Of a DNA stretch of 64,000 nucleotides, positions 16,965-27,536 are shown one piece after another; the first letter of the stretch is position 1; every line of letters starts with the position of its first letter. Source of the stretch: Pelomonas sp047654805 (GTDB lineage: Bacteria; Pseudomonadota; Gammaproteobacteria; Burkholderiales; Burkholderiaceae_C); assembly GCF_047654805.1 (NCBI RefSeq), contig NZ_JASGIV010000001.1, positions 3,162,001 to 3,226,000 on the forward strand, given 5' to 3'. The position numbers and the translations under genes are program-made. The notes below the pieces were generated by a model that saw nothing but the letters and a program-made list of their open reading frames with translations, did not search any database and had not been told where the DNA came from.

Positions 16965-18196
16965 TGACCACCCTCGAACGCCCGCTCCGGATCGCACTCT
17001 TCGCCGAGGCAGTGACACTGGCACATGTGGCGCGCCCGATCGCGCTTGCCCGCGCCATCGCACCCCGGGGGCACAAGCTCATGCTGGCCTGCGACCCACG
17101 ATACGCAGCCTTCACGGCCGATGGCCCCTGGCAGCGCGAAGACATACGCAGCATTCCCGGCGCACAGTTCAACGAAGCACTGGCCAAGGGCACGCCGGTC
17201 TACGATCTCGACACACTGGATGCCTATGTCAGAGAAGACCTCCGGCTGCTTGAGGCATTCAAGCCAGACCTGGTCGTCGGCGACTTCAGGCTGTCGCTGT
17301 CGGTCAGTGCGCGACTGGCGGGCGTGCCATACATGGCAATCACCAATGCCTACTGGATGCCACAGTACGAAGGCGGGTATGCACTGCCGGTGATTCCGCT
17401 GAGCCGCATGCTTCCACTTCCGCTAGCAGCCGCGCTGTTTCACACGTTTCGGCCACTCGCTTTCATTGCCCATTGCCGGCCGATGAACCAGTTGCGCAAG
17501 CGCTACAAGCTGCCCACCCTGGGCAACAACCTGCGACGCGCATACACCGATGCCGACCACCGACTGATTCCGGACCTGGCGTCGCTTTACCCCGTTGGCG
17601 GGCCGAGCAGCACCCACACCTACATCGGCCCGCTGTCGTGGTCGCCTGCGCTGCGAACGCCAGACTGGTGGGATGCACCGGCCGGCAAGGAGATGGGGGG
17701 CGTGTACGTCACCCTGGGAAGCTCAGGCAATACATCGCTGCTGCCGTTGATCCTCGAGGCGCTGAAAGACTTGCCGGTACTCGTGCTGGTGTCGACGGCT
17801 GGCGCGCCGGCACCATCGAATGCTCCGGCAAATGCTAGGCTGGCAAGCTATCTGCCAGGCGACGCAGCCGCGCAGCGCTCGCGGCTGATGATCAGCAATG
17901 GCGGCAGCCTCAGCACCCAGCAGGCATTGGCAGCCGGCATCCCTACGCTGGGCATTGCCAGCAACATGGACCAGTTCCTGAACATGGCACCGGTCGAGGC
18001 CGCTGGTGCAGGCATCACGCTGCGCGCCGACCGGCTGAGCCAAGGTGCCATACGACACGCCGCTCAGACGCTGCTGTATTCCAGCGCCGCCACCCTCGCC
18101 GCCCGGGAACTCGCTCTGCAGCTTCAGTCAGCCGCCAACGGCGTCGGCGCAGCTTTCGATGGTGTCGCCACCCGGCTGCTGGCGTCACGAAGCTAG
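16964..18196 (+). CDS. UGT-like glycosyltransferase (GT1 family)
   Basis: A 410-residue GT-B enzyme resembling macrolide and glycolipid UDP-glycosyltransferases. The N-terminus (IALFAEAVTLAHVARPIALA) is the usual first Rossmann strand with the His-containing acceptor loop. The C-terminal domain has YVTLGSSGN and then a donor-binding region (SNGGSLSTQQALAAGIPTLGIASNMDQFLN) close to the UGT signature, although the usual HGG is SNGG here. It overlaps the nitroreductase by 1 nt (TAATG), so both are translated together. GT1 enzymes usually decorate small molecules or lipids, so this pair may make a modified metabolite rather than the main polymer. A bidirectional terminator follows. Confidence 0.82.
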   Translation: MTTLERPLRIALFAEAVTLAHVARPIALARAIAPRGHKLMLACDPRYAAFTADGPWQREDIRSIPGAQFNEALAKGTPVYDLDTLDAYVREDLRLLEAFKPDLVVGDFRLSLSVSARLAGVPYMAITNAYWMPQYEGGYALPVIPLSRMLPLPLAAALFHTFRPLAFIAHCRPMNQLRKRYKLPTLGNNLRRAYTDADHRLIPDLASLYPVGGPSSTHTYIGPLSWSPALRTPDWWDAPAGKEMGGVYVTLGSSGNTSLLPLILEALKDLPVLVLVSTAGAPAPSNAPANARLASYLPGDAAAQRSRLMISNGGSLSTQQALAAGIPTLGIASNMDQFLNMAPVEAAGAGITLRADRLSQGAIRHAAQTLLYSSAATLAARELALQLQSAANGVGAAFDGVATRLLASRS

Positions 18197-18234
18197 CCTT
18201 CCGCCAGGGCTCATCAAGCCAGATCGGCAAAAAA

Positions 18235-18257
18235 AACGCCCCGAAGGTCGGGGCGTT
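18235..18257. terminator. Bidirectional rho-independent terminator
   Basis: AACGCCCCGA-AGG-TCGGGGCGTT is a ten-pair stem with a three-base loop. It has a T-run for + transcripts (GTTTTC) and a run of eight A on the other side that serves minus transcripts. It separates the convergent glycosyltransferase and PEP-CTERM genes. Confidence 0.9.
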
Positions 18258-18291
18258 TTCCTGCATCCGGCTTACGCCGGATCCGCTTTGC

Positions 18292-19098
18292 TTACTTGCG
18301 GCGGCGAGCCACGAAGCCAACACCAGCCAGTGCCAGGCCAACCAGGGCCAGCGAAGCCGGCTCAGGAACAGCAGCCGAGAAGGTCTGGTTCGCGTCAGCC
18401 TGGAACACAACTTGGCCGGCACCGACGTTGACACCGTCAACCGAGCTCGGGGCAGTGAAGTTGGTCACCGAAGAGCCCAGTTGCAGCGTGGAGGTCACGT
18501 TCGTGCTGACCATGTCAGGCGTGATGTAGGCCGAGTTCGTGTAGGTCACGACACCGGTCAGAGCAGCCTGGCCACCCGTCAGCGTGTTGAACAGCGTGGT
18601 CGAGCCAGCGTCGAAGGTACCCGACAGGATCTTCGTGCCGTCGCCAAAACCGCTCCAGGCCGAACCATTGGCCTTGGCATTGGCAGCCAGATCGTAGTAG
18701 ACGTCGAACGTACCGCCGGTCACCTGGAACGTGCACTCCGTGGCGCTGGCGCAGCTGACAACCTTCTCGGTGAAGGTGGCCACCACGGTGTACTCGTAGG
18801 CATTCACATTCTTCTTCAGGCCGTTGGCAGTGGTGTCCAGATTGCCGAACTGCTCAATCGGCTGACCGCCAGTGTCGGTCACGGAGACCGCCCAACCGAC
18901 GTAGTTCAGCGTGAAGGTCGAACCCGGGACACCCGTGAAGCCCGAGGTCCATGCACCGGAGCCCGAAGCCCAGTCGAAACCACCGAACGGGGTGTACGTG
19001 CCATCCACGTTCGTGATGCTCGGATCGGCAAATGCCGCGCCGCTGAAAAGGGTCGCGCCAGCCATCGAGAGCGCGGCAGCCATCTTCTTGAAGTTCAT
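18292..19098 (-). CDS. PEP-CTERM sorting-signal protein (exosortase substrate)
   Basis: A 268-residue exported protein. An N-terminal signal peptide (MNFKKMAAALSMAGATLFSG, cleaved after AFA) precedes a Thr/Ser/Asn/Gly-rich domain. The last 25 residues (244-268) are a textbook PEP-CTERM tail: VPEPASLAL, a hydrophobic helix, and a final ARRRK. Only two Cys are present (in the SCASATEC segment), possibly a disulfide. It should be exported, held by the tail, cut by XrtA and released or attached at the surface. The middle domain is not recognised; in relatives such proteins support flocs or biofilms. A strong sigma-54 promoter lies 58 nt upstream of the start. Confidence 0.93.
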   Translation of the reverse strand: MNFKKMAAALSMAGATLFSGAAFADPSITNVDGTYTPFGGFDWASGSGAWTSGFTGVPGSTFTLNYVGWAVSVTDTGGQPIEQFGNLDTTANGLKKNVNAYEYTVVATFTEKVVSCASATECTFQVTGGTFDVYYDLAANAKANGSAWSGFGDGTKILSGTFDAGSTTLFNTLTGGQAALTGVVTYTNSAYITPDMVSTNVTSTLQLGSSVTNFTAPSSVDGVNVGAGQVVFQADANQTFSAAVPEPASLALVGLALAGVGFVARRRK

Positions 19099-19155
19099 GT
19101 CAACTCTCCTAAAACGTTACGAGCGCGCGACCTTCGCACGGTCTTGCCAACCATT

Positions 19156-19172
19156 AAGCAGCCTCCGTGCCA
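19156..19172 (-). promoter_or_regulatory. Sigma-54 promoter of the PEP-CTERM gene
   Basis: On the minus strand TGGCACGGAGGCTGCTT matches the -24/-12 consensus (TGGCACG-N4-TTGCW) at all key bases, with exactly ten nucleotides between GG and GC. Transcription would start near 19,147, leaving a leader of about 49 nt. The sigma-54 activator encoded nearby is PrsR. Confidence 0.88.
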
Positions 19173-19245
19173 GCGTTGATAAACACCTGTCGCACAACGA
19201 TTTTTCTGGAGTTCAACACTGCCGGACGCGTCTCACGCGGCAAAG

Positions 19246-19262
19246 TGTCAAGTTTTCCGACA
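19246..19262. promoter_or_regulatory. Candidate activator-binding palindrome (PrsR box?)
   Basis: TGTCAAGTTTTCCGACA is an interrupted inverted repeat (TGTC...GACA arms with near-symmetric centre). It lies 74 nt upstream of the sigma-54 -24 element, in the usual enhancer range, just after the prsT stop codon. PrsR is the natural candidate to bind it; this is inference from position. Confidence 0.5.
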
Positions 19263-19268
19263 AGCCGA

Positions 19269-22055
19269 CTAGAGCGCCTGCATCAGCTTCTTCACCTCGG
19301 CCTGCTGAGGGAAGCTGTCACCCAATGAAGCCAGACGCTGCAGTTGCTCCCGAGCAGGAGCCTTCTGGCCGGCGCTGACGTAGTACTGCGCCAGGTGGAA
19401 GCGATGCATGGCATGGTCCGGCGCGCGGTCGACCGCCTTCTTCTGGATCTCGATGGCCTTGTCTATGCGGCCTGCCGTCGCCAGGACCTGCGCCAGCGTG
19501 TCCATGTAATCAGCGTTGTCAGGAGCCAGCTTGGTTGCCTTTTCCGCGTACCCCATGGCGTTCGGGTCCTTGCTGCGATTCAGCAGCCAGGCGACGTTGT
19601 TTGCCGCGTTCGCGTTGTCTGGCTGCAGCTTCAGGACCGCCATGTAGCGCTCCAGTGCAAGGTCGTAGTTCAGCAGCAGCAGCGTCGCGTCAGCGGAATA
19701 GATCAGAAACTTCAGGTCCTTCGGATGCTCGGACAGCCAGTCCGACTCGAACTGCTTGGCTTCCGATTGCTTGCCCGCACCGATCAGCACGCGGTGCAGC
19801 TTGATCGCGATATCCACTTGCGACAGCAGTTTCAACGCGGCACGGTAGTTCTGCGTCGCACCGGCCCAGTCTCGCTGCACGGCCGAGATGTCACCCATGA
19901 TGGAGTACACCAACGGATCATTGGGATACAAGGCCTTCATTGCATTGGCAAGCCGACGAGCTTCTGCAAAGTTCCCGACCGCAAGCTCATTGGAAATCAG
20001 CGCCCGCTGCGCGGGCTGGTACCCCGGCTTCAGCTTCAACGCGCGTTCCATCGTCTGCTTGGAAGCCGCCCTGTCCCCACGCGCCGCATAGGTCTGCGCC
20101 AGCAGTACCAGCGGCTCGGGAGCATCAGGCTGCAGGGCGACCAGCTTCTTGTAGGAGGTGATGGCCTGGTTGTAATCGCCCGACATGGCCTGGACGCCAG
20201 CCAGATGTCGAAGCACGTTGGTGTCGTGCGGTAGCGCGGTAGCAGCCTCGGTGGCAGCAGCCAGCGCAGCCTTGACCTCCTGGCGGCGCAGTTGCAACTC
20301 GATCAATGCCAGGCGCGGCCGCGGCTCGCTGGGCATCTGCTTGATCAGCTTCTCCAGCGCAGCAACGAGCTCTTCCTTGTTGGCGCCTGTCTGGTCCCGC
20401 AGACCGATCAAGGCCATGTTGGCGACAAGGCTCTTGGGATTGGCGGCCAGCACCTTCTGGAAGCGGTCTATCGCCACCTGGGGCTGCTTGGCCTCCATGT
20501 CCAGCGCAGCCAGGCTGGCAGCTGCCGGAAAGTAGGCAGGATCGCGCTTCAGAGCCGCCTCGAAGGCTTCGATCGCCTTGCTCCGATTGCCTCGAGCCAA
20601 TTCAATGCGCCCGCGAAGATTGCTTGGCCCTGCACCGCCCGGTGTCTTGCGTTCGAGCGTCTCAACCGCCTTCAGCGCCTGGGCCCAGTCTCCTTGCCTC
20701 ATGAAGGTCGACACCAAAGCCAGGTCAGCCACGGGGCTGCTGTCCGACGCCGACAAGGTGGTCAAGGCAGCAACGCCCTGCTCCACCCGGCCCTTGCCGA
20801 TATCCACCAGCGCCAGCGCCACCCGGCTGGGCGCGTTGTCGGGGCTGAGCTTGGCAATCTGGGCGAATGCCGCCTCGGCACGCGGGGCATCACCGGCCTG
20901 CAGGTAGGCCTCGGCAGCAACGCTCAACGCGCCCACGCTGCGCCCCTCGACAAGCAGGGGCTGCAGGACGTTCAGCGCCTTGGCGGAGTCGCCGGCACGC
21001 AGCAGCGTCTGAGCCAGCAGCACGCGCGCCTTCTCGAAGTCTGGCGCGGCATGGACGGTCTTGCCGAGATAGTCCTCGGCCTCCAGCAACGCACCGCGCC
21101 TAAAGGCGACGACACCCGCCAGATGCAGGACCCGAACATCCTCCGGTGCCGTCTTCAGCAGGGCCTGGATGTTGTCGCGCGCGGCATCGAGATCATTGCG
21201 CTCGAGCGACAGCAGCACCGTCAACAGCTGCATCTGGCCCGCTGCGCCACGCACGCCGCGCAGCGCCTCGATTTCAGCCTTGGCGCCATCAAGGTCCTTC
21301 TTCGCCAGCAACAGGTGGAAGGTGCCCACATGGGCCAGCACATGCTTCTTGTCCAGCGCGAGCGCCTTCTGGTAGGCCTGCATCGCCTCGTCCGCCCTGC
21401 CCTGAAGGCCCAACAGGTCGCCCTTGACCTGCCAGCCATCGGGGCTCTGCGGTGACTTCGCGAGCATCGCCTCGACCGCCTCCAGCCCAGCAGCTGGCCC
21501 GGACGAAGCAGCGAGCAGGCGGACGCGAATCAGTTGCGCCCGCGGAGCGCTTGCATCGGCGGCCACGGCCGCGTTGGCGAACTCCAACGCCTTCGCGGCA
21601 TTGCCGGTGGCGCTGTAGGCGATGGCCAGCGAGGCCTGCAGGTCGGCTTGCGCGGCGCCCGAGGCGAGCTTCACGTTCGCGAACTCCGAGATCACCTTGG
21701 CGAACTGTCCCTGCCCGAGCATCGCCTGTGCAATCAACGATTCAAGCCTGTCATCTTGGAGGCCTAGCTCCTTGGCCTTGTTGAGCTCGGTCAGGGAACC
21801 ACGCGCATCGCCCCCCAGCAGCAGCGCCTCACCGAGCAGAACCCGCGCTTCGGCCATCGACGGATTGGCCTGCAAGGCATTCTTCAACTGGATCACGGCA
21901 CCGGCATCATTCTTCTTGGCCAGATCGGCCTTGGCGTCCGCCAGGTACTGATCTGCCGACTTGCCGAAACACCCAACCAGCAAGACGCTCGAGAGCGCCA
22001 ACCCGGCTGCGCGCCGACGTTTCGCACCGATTACAGATGACGAAGCTTTATTCAT
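19269..22055 (-). CDS. prsT: PrsT, XrtA/PEP-CTERM-system TPR lipoprotein
   Basis: A 928-residue lipoprotein built almost wholly of tetratricopeptide repeats. The lipobox is LVGC near residue 28, followed by FGKSADQYLADAKADLAKKN. Many 34-residue helix pairs with A-x(3)-L-x(2)-AL patterns cover the rest. Start: the ATG at 22,055 gives a normal lipoprotein signal (MNKASSSVIGAKRRRAAGLALSS in outline); a GTG at 22,085 would add an unlikely ten residues. Length and position match the PrsT family regularly found with PrsK/PrsR. It probably scaffolds assembly or sorting proteins in the periplasm. It follows the acyltransferase on the same strand, separated by a hairpin. Confidence 0.92.
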   Translation of the reverse strand: MNKASSSVIGAKRRRAAGLALSSVLLVGCFGKSADQYLADAKADLAKKNDAGAVIQLKNALQANPSMAEARVLLGEALLLGGDARGSLTELNKAKELGLQDDRLESLIAQAMLGQGQFAKVISEFANVKLASGAAQADLQASLAIAYSATGNAAKALEFANAAVAADASAPRAQLIRVRLLAASSGPAAGLEAVEAMLAKSPQSPDGWQVKGDLLGLQGRADEAMQAYQKALALDKKHVLAHVGTFHLLLAKKDLDGAKAEIEALRGVRGAAGQMQLLTVLLSLERNDLDAARDNIQALLKTAPEDVRVLHLAGVVAFRRGALLEAEDYLGKTVHAAPDFEKARVLLAQTLLRAGDSAKALNVLQPLLVEGRSVGALSVAAEAYLQAGDAPRAEAAFAQIAKLSPDNAPSRVALALVDIGKGRVEQGVAALTTLSASDSSPVADLALVSTFMRQGDWAQALKAVETLERKTPGGAGPSNLRGRIELARGNRSKAIEAFEAALKRDPAYFPAAASLAALDMEAKQPQVAIDRFQKVLAANPKSLVANMALIGLRDQTGANKEELVAALEKLIKQMPSEPRPRLALIELQLRRQEVKAALAAATEAATALPHDTNVLRHLAGVQAMSGDYNQAITSYKKLVALQPDAPEPLVLLAQTYAARGDRAASKQTMERALKLKPGYQPAQRALISNELAVGNFAEARRLANAMKALYPNDPLVYSIMGDISAVQRDWAGATQNYRAALKLLSQVDIAIKLHRVLIGAGKQSEAKQFESDWLSEHPKDLKFLIYSADATLLLLNYDLALERYMAVLKLQPDNANAANNVAWLLNRSKDPNAMGYAEKATKLAPDNADYMDTLAQVLATAGRIDKAIEIQKKAVDRAPDHAMHRFHLAQYYVSAGQKAPAREQLQRLASLGDSFPQQAEVKKLMQAL

Positions 22056-22104
22056 GTGATCAGCAATCAAGAGAATGTGCAGCACGGATTGACGCTGCGT
22101 TGAA

Positions 22105-22122
22105 CTGACCGAGAGCGGTCAG
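22105..22122. other. Hairpin over the acyltransferase stop codon
   Basis: CTGACCG-AGAG-CGGTCAG is a perfect seven-pair stem that includes the acyltransferase stop codon, upstream of prsT. No T-run follows, so it is more likely an RNA-processing or attenuation element than a terminator. Confidence 0.4.
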
Positions 22123-22904
22123 TGCGAGGTCGGCCTGAGCCTTTCCAGCGCATCCGGGTGAGTCTCGAAGGAGTGGTTCACCAGCCTGTCGATCACCGCA
22201 TACAAAGGCTTGATCAACGGCCGCAGATTGCCCACAACCTTGCTCGAACTGAGCAAGGAGGGCACGCGAATGCCACGATGCTCAATCTCACCGCCGACTG
22301 GATGAATGTCAAAACCGAGGCGGGCGAAGTGACTGGCCAGACGAGGCTCCGTCAGCACGAACACGTTCTCGACGCTGAGCCGCCGCGCTGCTGCGGCGGC
22401 GCCGAGGTACAGGCTCATCGGAATGAATGGGAAGCGAGGCTGGCCGCCTCTGGATTCGAAATCCTGCTCGCCAACGGAGACGGGCTTGTCGGACTCACCC
22501 TGGCGCTGACGAAACTCGCTCATCACAGCCAACCGTGAGACCTCGCCAACGTCATTCCGCGGCAGTTGCGCAGGATCCAGCAGATCGCGGTTGATCACGT
22601 CACGGCAGCTGATCTCGAACGGCAAAGGATATGAAGGTTGCTCCGGTCGGGCCAGCACCAGACGCGAACAGCCCACGAGGTCGCCGGAGCCGCGCTTGCG
22701 AAGCAGGCAATGGACCGAATGACGATCGTAGTCATCCGTTTCGAGGCCATCGCTGCGCACTGCTTCCCACCCCAGCTCGCGGCAGTACACGTCATGCCGG
22801 ATCCGGTACACCATCTCGACACTGGGCGCATCCAGGGCCAACGAGAACTCGAACAGTTCCTCGAATCGATGGCCAAGGTTTCCGCTTGAAGTCGATGGAT
22901 TCAC
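22119..22904 (-). CDS. PEP-CTERM/exosortase-associated acyltransferase (TIGR03694-like, GNAT fold)
   Basis: A 261-residue acyltransferase related to N-acyl amino acid and homoserine lactone synthases. The family motif is visible as VYRIRHDVYCRELGWE (near residues 29-44), followed by SVHCLLRKRGSGDLVGCSRLV and EVSRLAVMSEFR, the beta-strand that binds the acyl donor. The GTG start at 22,904 is supported by GAGGT 6 nt upstream. These enzymes regularly accompany XrtA but their product is unproven; an N-acylated amino acid or a lipid anchor for sorted proteins are both possible. It leads into prsT. A second, FeeM-type relative lies at 47,723-48,412. Confidence 0.85.
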   Translation of the reverse strand: MNPSTSSGNLGHRFEELFEFSLALDAPSVEMVYRIRHDVYCRELGWEAVRSDGLETDDYDRHSVHCLLRKRGSGDLVGCSRLVLARPEQPSYPLPFEISCRDVINRDLLDPAQLPRNDVGEVSRLAVMSEFRQRQGESDKPVSVGEQDFESRGGQPRFPFIPMSLYLGAAAAARRLSVENVFVLTEPRLASHFARLGFDIHPVGGEIEHRGIRVPSLLSSSKVVGNLRPLIKPLYAVIDRLVNHSFETHPDALERLRPTSH

Positions 22905-22937
22905 AAAATTACCTCGAAGTACGCTGATCGTATCAAG

Positions 22938-22954
22938 GTGCTGCTTGAATGCCG
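22938..22954 (-). promoter_or_regulatory. Weak candidate sigma-54 promoter of the acyltransferase gene
   Basis: On the minus strand CGGCATTCAAGCAGCA has GG and GC ten nucleotides apart, with GGCA and GCA conserved but the flanking bases poor. It would give a leader of about 25 nt. Confidence 0.28.
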
Positions 22955-22967
22955 CACAGACTCACGA

Positions 22968-23861
22968 CTATCGGCCCGCATTGCCAGCCTCCGAAAGGAA
23001 GCTGCGTACATTGCGAACCGGGATCGCGTAGCTGATGCCGCTGGGAGCAGTCAAGGCCGATTCGTGGGATGCCTTGATCGCCACCATACTGACGACGCCG
23101 ACCACTTCACCCGTGGCGACGTTGATCACCGGGCCGCCACTGTTGCCGGGGTAGGCGGTCGCATCGAGCTGGAGCACTTCGAAGCTGCCCTGGCGCAACT
23201 GGCGCACGGCCCTCTCGTTCAAGCCTTGAGGTCCCGACGCTGGCTGCACGATCGCCGTCCGCGCCGACACGATGCCGCGATGCGTCACGTGCGAGAAGCC
23301 CAGGGCTCCACCAATCGGGAAGCCGATCAGCGCAATCATCTCGCCCTCGGCAGCCTCCTGTTCTGCTAGGCGCAGGGTTGGGAGCGGCCTGCCGTCGTCG
23401 ATCTGCAATAGAGCGAGATCCTGGGATGCATCGACCTTCGCGATGCGCGCCCCGCGCAACACCCAGCCACCCTCGGACGTCCATGCCTGTATCGCCACGC
23501 TGCGGTCGATGCGCCCCGTCTCCAGCGGCGGCAGCACATGGGCATTGGTGATGACTTGCATGCCGTCGCCGACCGCAAAACCGGTACCGCGAAATCCAAA
23601 GCGCGGTGCGTCCAACAACCCGTAGCTGCCCACCAAGACGACTGCCGGCTTGGATCGGGAGATCAAGCCAGGCAGCGTGGCGTCCCCCCAGGCCAATCGA
23701 GGGCTGATCAGGCCAAATGCCGCAATGGCCAGCAGCACTGAGGCCGTCCAGGCGCGGCAAATGCGGTAGAGGTCGGAACGCGCGCACCCAGGCAGAACGT
23801 GCGACACCCAGCGCATGCCGTGGCTCACCCGATGGCAAAGACTCGCTTGCTTGATCTGCAT
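22968..23861 (-). CDS. Trypsin-like serine protease (S1C/HtrA-like, no PDZ)
   Basis: A 297-residue secreted or periplasmic protease. A hydrophobic segment near residues 39-59 (ASVLLAIAAFGLISPRLAWG) is a signal peptide or anchor. The catalytic triad is His108 (VITNAHVL), Asp148 (SQDLALLQI) and Ser241 (YPGNSGGPV). No PDZ domain follows, unlike DegP. It lies between the acyltransferase and prsR on the same strand; a protease at this place is seen in some exosortase loci. It may trim sorted proteins or act in quality control, but no direct evidence links it to XrtA. The long basic N-region means the true start could be at Met16. Confidence 0.85.
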   Translation of the reverse strand: MQIKQASLCHRVSHGMRWVSHVLPGCARSDLYRICRAWTASVLLAIAAFGLISPRLAWGDATLPGLISRSKPAVVLVGSYGLLDAPRFGFRGTGFAVGDGMQVITNAHVLPPLETGRIDRSVAIQAWTSEGGWVLRGARIAKVDASQDLALLQIDDGRPLPTLRLAEQEAAEGEMIALIGFPIGGALGFSHVTHRGIVSARTAIVQPASGPQGLNERAVRQLRQGSFEVLQLDATAYPGNSGGPVINVATGEVVGVVSMVAIKASHESALTAPSGISYAIPVRNVRSFLSEAGNAGR

Positions 23862-23965
23862 GGGGCTCAGGCGTTGTTGCGATGCCCTACCCTAAGGCAA
23901 GGTCGACATGACGAAATCCTGCGACGGCACGATAGCCTGGCAATCAAGTCTCGAACGCCGTGCCC

Positions 23966-25323
<1,358 letters not shown>

Positions 25324-25327
<4 letters not shown>

Positions 25328-27489
25328 TGGGCGTCAAGCGCAGCCAGCGGTGCGTCAGCCTGCGCATGAAACAAGGGCAGCAGCAGGGTGACGGTGGTCC
25401 CCCGGTTCAGTTCGCTCTGCACGCTGATCTTGCCTCCCAGTTCATGCACGTATTGATAGCTCTCGTGGGCGCCAATGCCCATGCCGCTGGCCTTGGTGGT
25501 CTGAAACGGCTTGAAGAGTCGATTCTGGATGAAATCCTCGCTCATCCCGCAGCCGTTGTCCTCCACGCGAACGCGGGCCTGGCTGCCCTGTGCGTCCAGT
25601 CGCAGGCACACGCAGCCACTGGCAGGCGTGGCGTCGAACGCGTTCTGCACGACATGCCCCAGCACCCGTTCCACGCGTTCCGCGTGGCCTCGCGTGCTGA
25701 CGCCGGCCTGAAGCTCCAGCTCCAGCGTCCGGCCCTTGCTGGATGCGGCGGTCGCGAGCCGTCTGGCGATCTGCTCCAGGTCGACGCCGCTGGTCACGCC
25801 ATGGGGTTTGTCCCCCTCCCGTAGCTGCAACATCAACTGGCGCATCTTCTCGAGCGAGTTCTCGACCGTGTCCAGCATGTCCTGCTGAAACTCGGGGTTG
25901 TCGCGCAGCCGCTTGGCGTTCTTCATCATCAGCGACAGCTGCGTGACGATGTTCTTCAGGTCATGCACGACGAATGCCGACATGCGGTTGAAGGCATCGA
26001 ACTTGCGAGCCTCCAGCAAGGCCTCCGTCGCCTGGACCTGATCCAGATAGCCTGAAGCCTGACTGGCCGCAGTGCGCAGCAGGTCTCGCACCTCCCAGTT
26101 CAGCTCGACGACAGCGCGCGGCCGGCCCAGTACGACGAAGCCGATCAGCGCATCGCGCACGAGCAGCGGCACCAGCAACCAGCACCGCGGCTCATCGATC
26201 AGCCAGGCGGGCAGCTCCAGGTCGGGGTAGGCATCATGCCTTGCGCGCCACTCCTCCAGATCGATGATCCAGGCTCGCTCCTTCCAGAATCTGGCCAGCG
26301 CCCCGTCGCGGGCTTCGCTCCCGGCGTGGGCGGGCAGGTTCCAGCGCGCGGCCTGCAGGAAATCGCCTCCGGCAGCACGCTGCATCCACAGCATGCCACT
26401 CGGGCTCTCGACCAGGTTGGCCAAGGCGCGCACGACGGTCTCGGCGGTGTGTTGGGGCTCCGCGCTACCGGACAGCAACTGCGTGAAGCGCAGCCACTCC
26501 TCCCGGTAGTCGTAGCGGTAGCTGAAGAAGTTCTTGCTGATGTACACCCGCAGCCGCGAACGCATCGAGCCGGACGCCACCAGCAGGGCCAGCGCCAGCA
26601 GCGCGACGAAGACCAGGGCCACGGACAAGGCCCTGCCCCAATCCCCACCGGTATAGCGCACGTAGTAGCCGACGCCGGCCACCATCAGAAGATAGCCGCC
26701 AACAAGCAACAGCGTTGCCGAATGAAAGACCGCCGCACGCGACACATGCAGCTTGTCCAGCCAATCGGCGTGCCGGCGCGATGCCACGTAGAGCAGCGGA
26801 ACCGCCGCAGCGTGCACGAGCGAGCGCACGCTGATGGCCGCATCGTCAAAGTGCTGGAACAGCGCTGCCTGGGAACTGATGAAGAGATCGAACAAGAAGA
26901 TGGCGCCTAGGCCGAGGCAGACCGGCTTGGCATTCCAACGAGCGTCTCCCGCCGAATTGCGCAGCATCTGCTCGACGAGAACCAGACCCAGCACGGCGGC
27001 GCCAAGCGCCGCAAGTGCCTGCGGGCGCGCAAGCTCCTCTGCGGGCAGGTTCTCTGCTGACATGATCAACCAGAGCTGGGCCAGTACCGCAAAGCCGGCC
27101 AGCGGACGCATCCAGCCCAGGCCGCCGCCTCGTCGCCGCGGCAGCAAAAGCAGTATGAAGGCGAACCAGAACCCGAACCGCAACAGATCCAGGGTAGGAG
27201 TGATCCAGGTCGGCAGGTGGTCAGACCAATGCCGCAGGCCATCCGCGAGGGCGACCCCCGCCCAGATCGAACTGGCGGCCAGGGCCGCAAGGAAAACGAG
27301 GGCCAGACCCGTGATCGGCATGCTGCCTCGCAGCAGCCTCTGCGCAAAGTGGAGCGCGAACAGGCCGTACGCCAAAGCACAGATCAGATCGCCCAGGTTG
27401 CTCAGGGAGAGCATGGGCGTGAGCCCGTCGATCATGGCGCCCGGGGCGGAGTCCAGTTCGGCAGCAACAGGCATGCGCAATTCAAGCAT
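25324..27489 (-). CDS. prsK: PrsK, membrane sensor histidine kinase of the PEP-CTERM system
   Basis: A 721-residue kinase. The first 300 residues contain about eight or nine membrane helices; a GAF-like domain follows (around 330-470, with LPAWLIDEPRCWLLVPLLVRD). The phospho-acceptor is His509 in FVVHDLKNIV. The ATP-binding domain has the N-box QNAFDATP, the G1 box VEDNGCGM, then FKPFQTTKASGMGIG. Length and layout match PrsK. It is expected to phosphorylate PrsR; the signal is not known. Its exact start is unsure because several N-terminal Met codons lie in the first 25 residues and none has a good ribosome site. Confidence 0.93.
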
Positions 27490-27536
27490 GCCTCAGCGAC
27501 CTTGGGCACCGGCGCTTGCGCCCAAGCAACCCGAAG

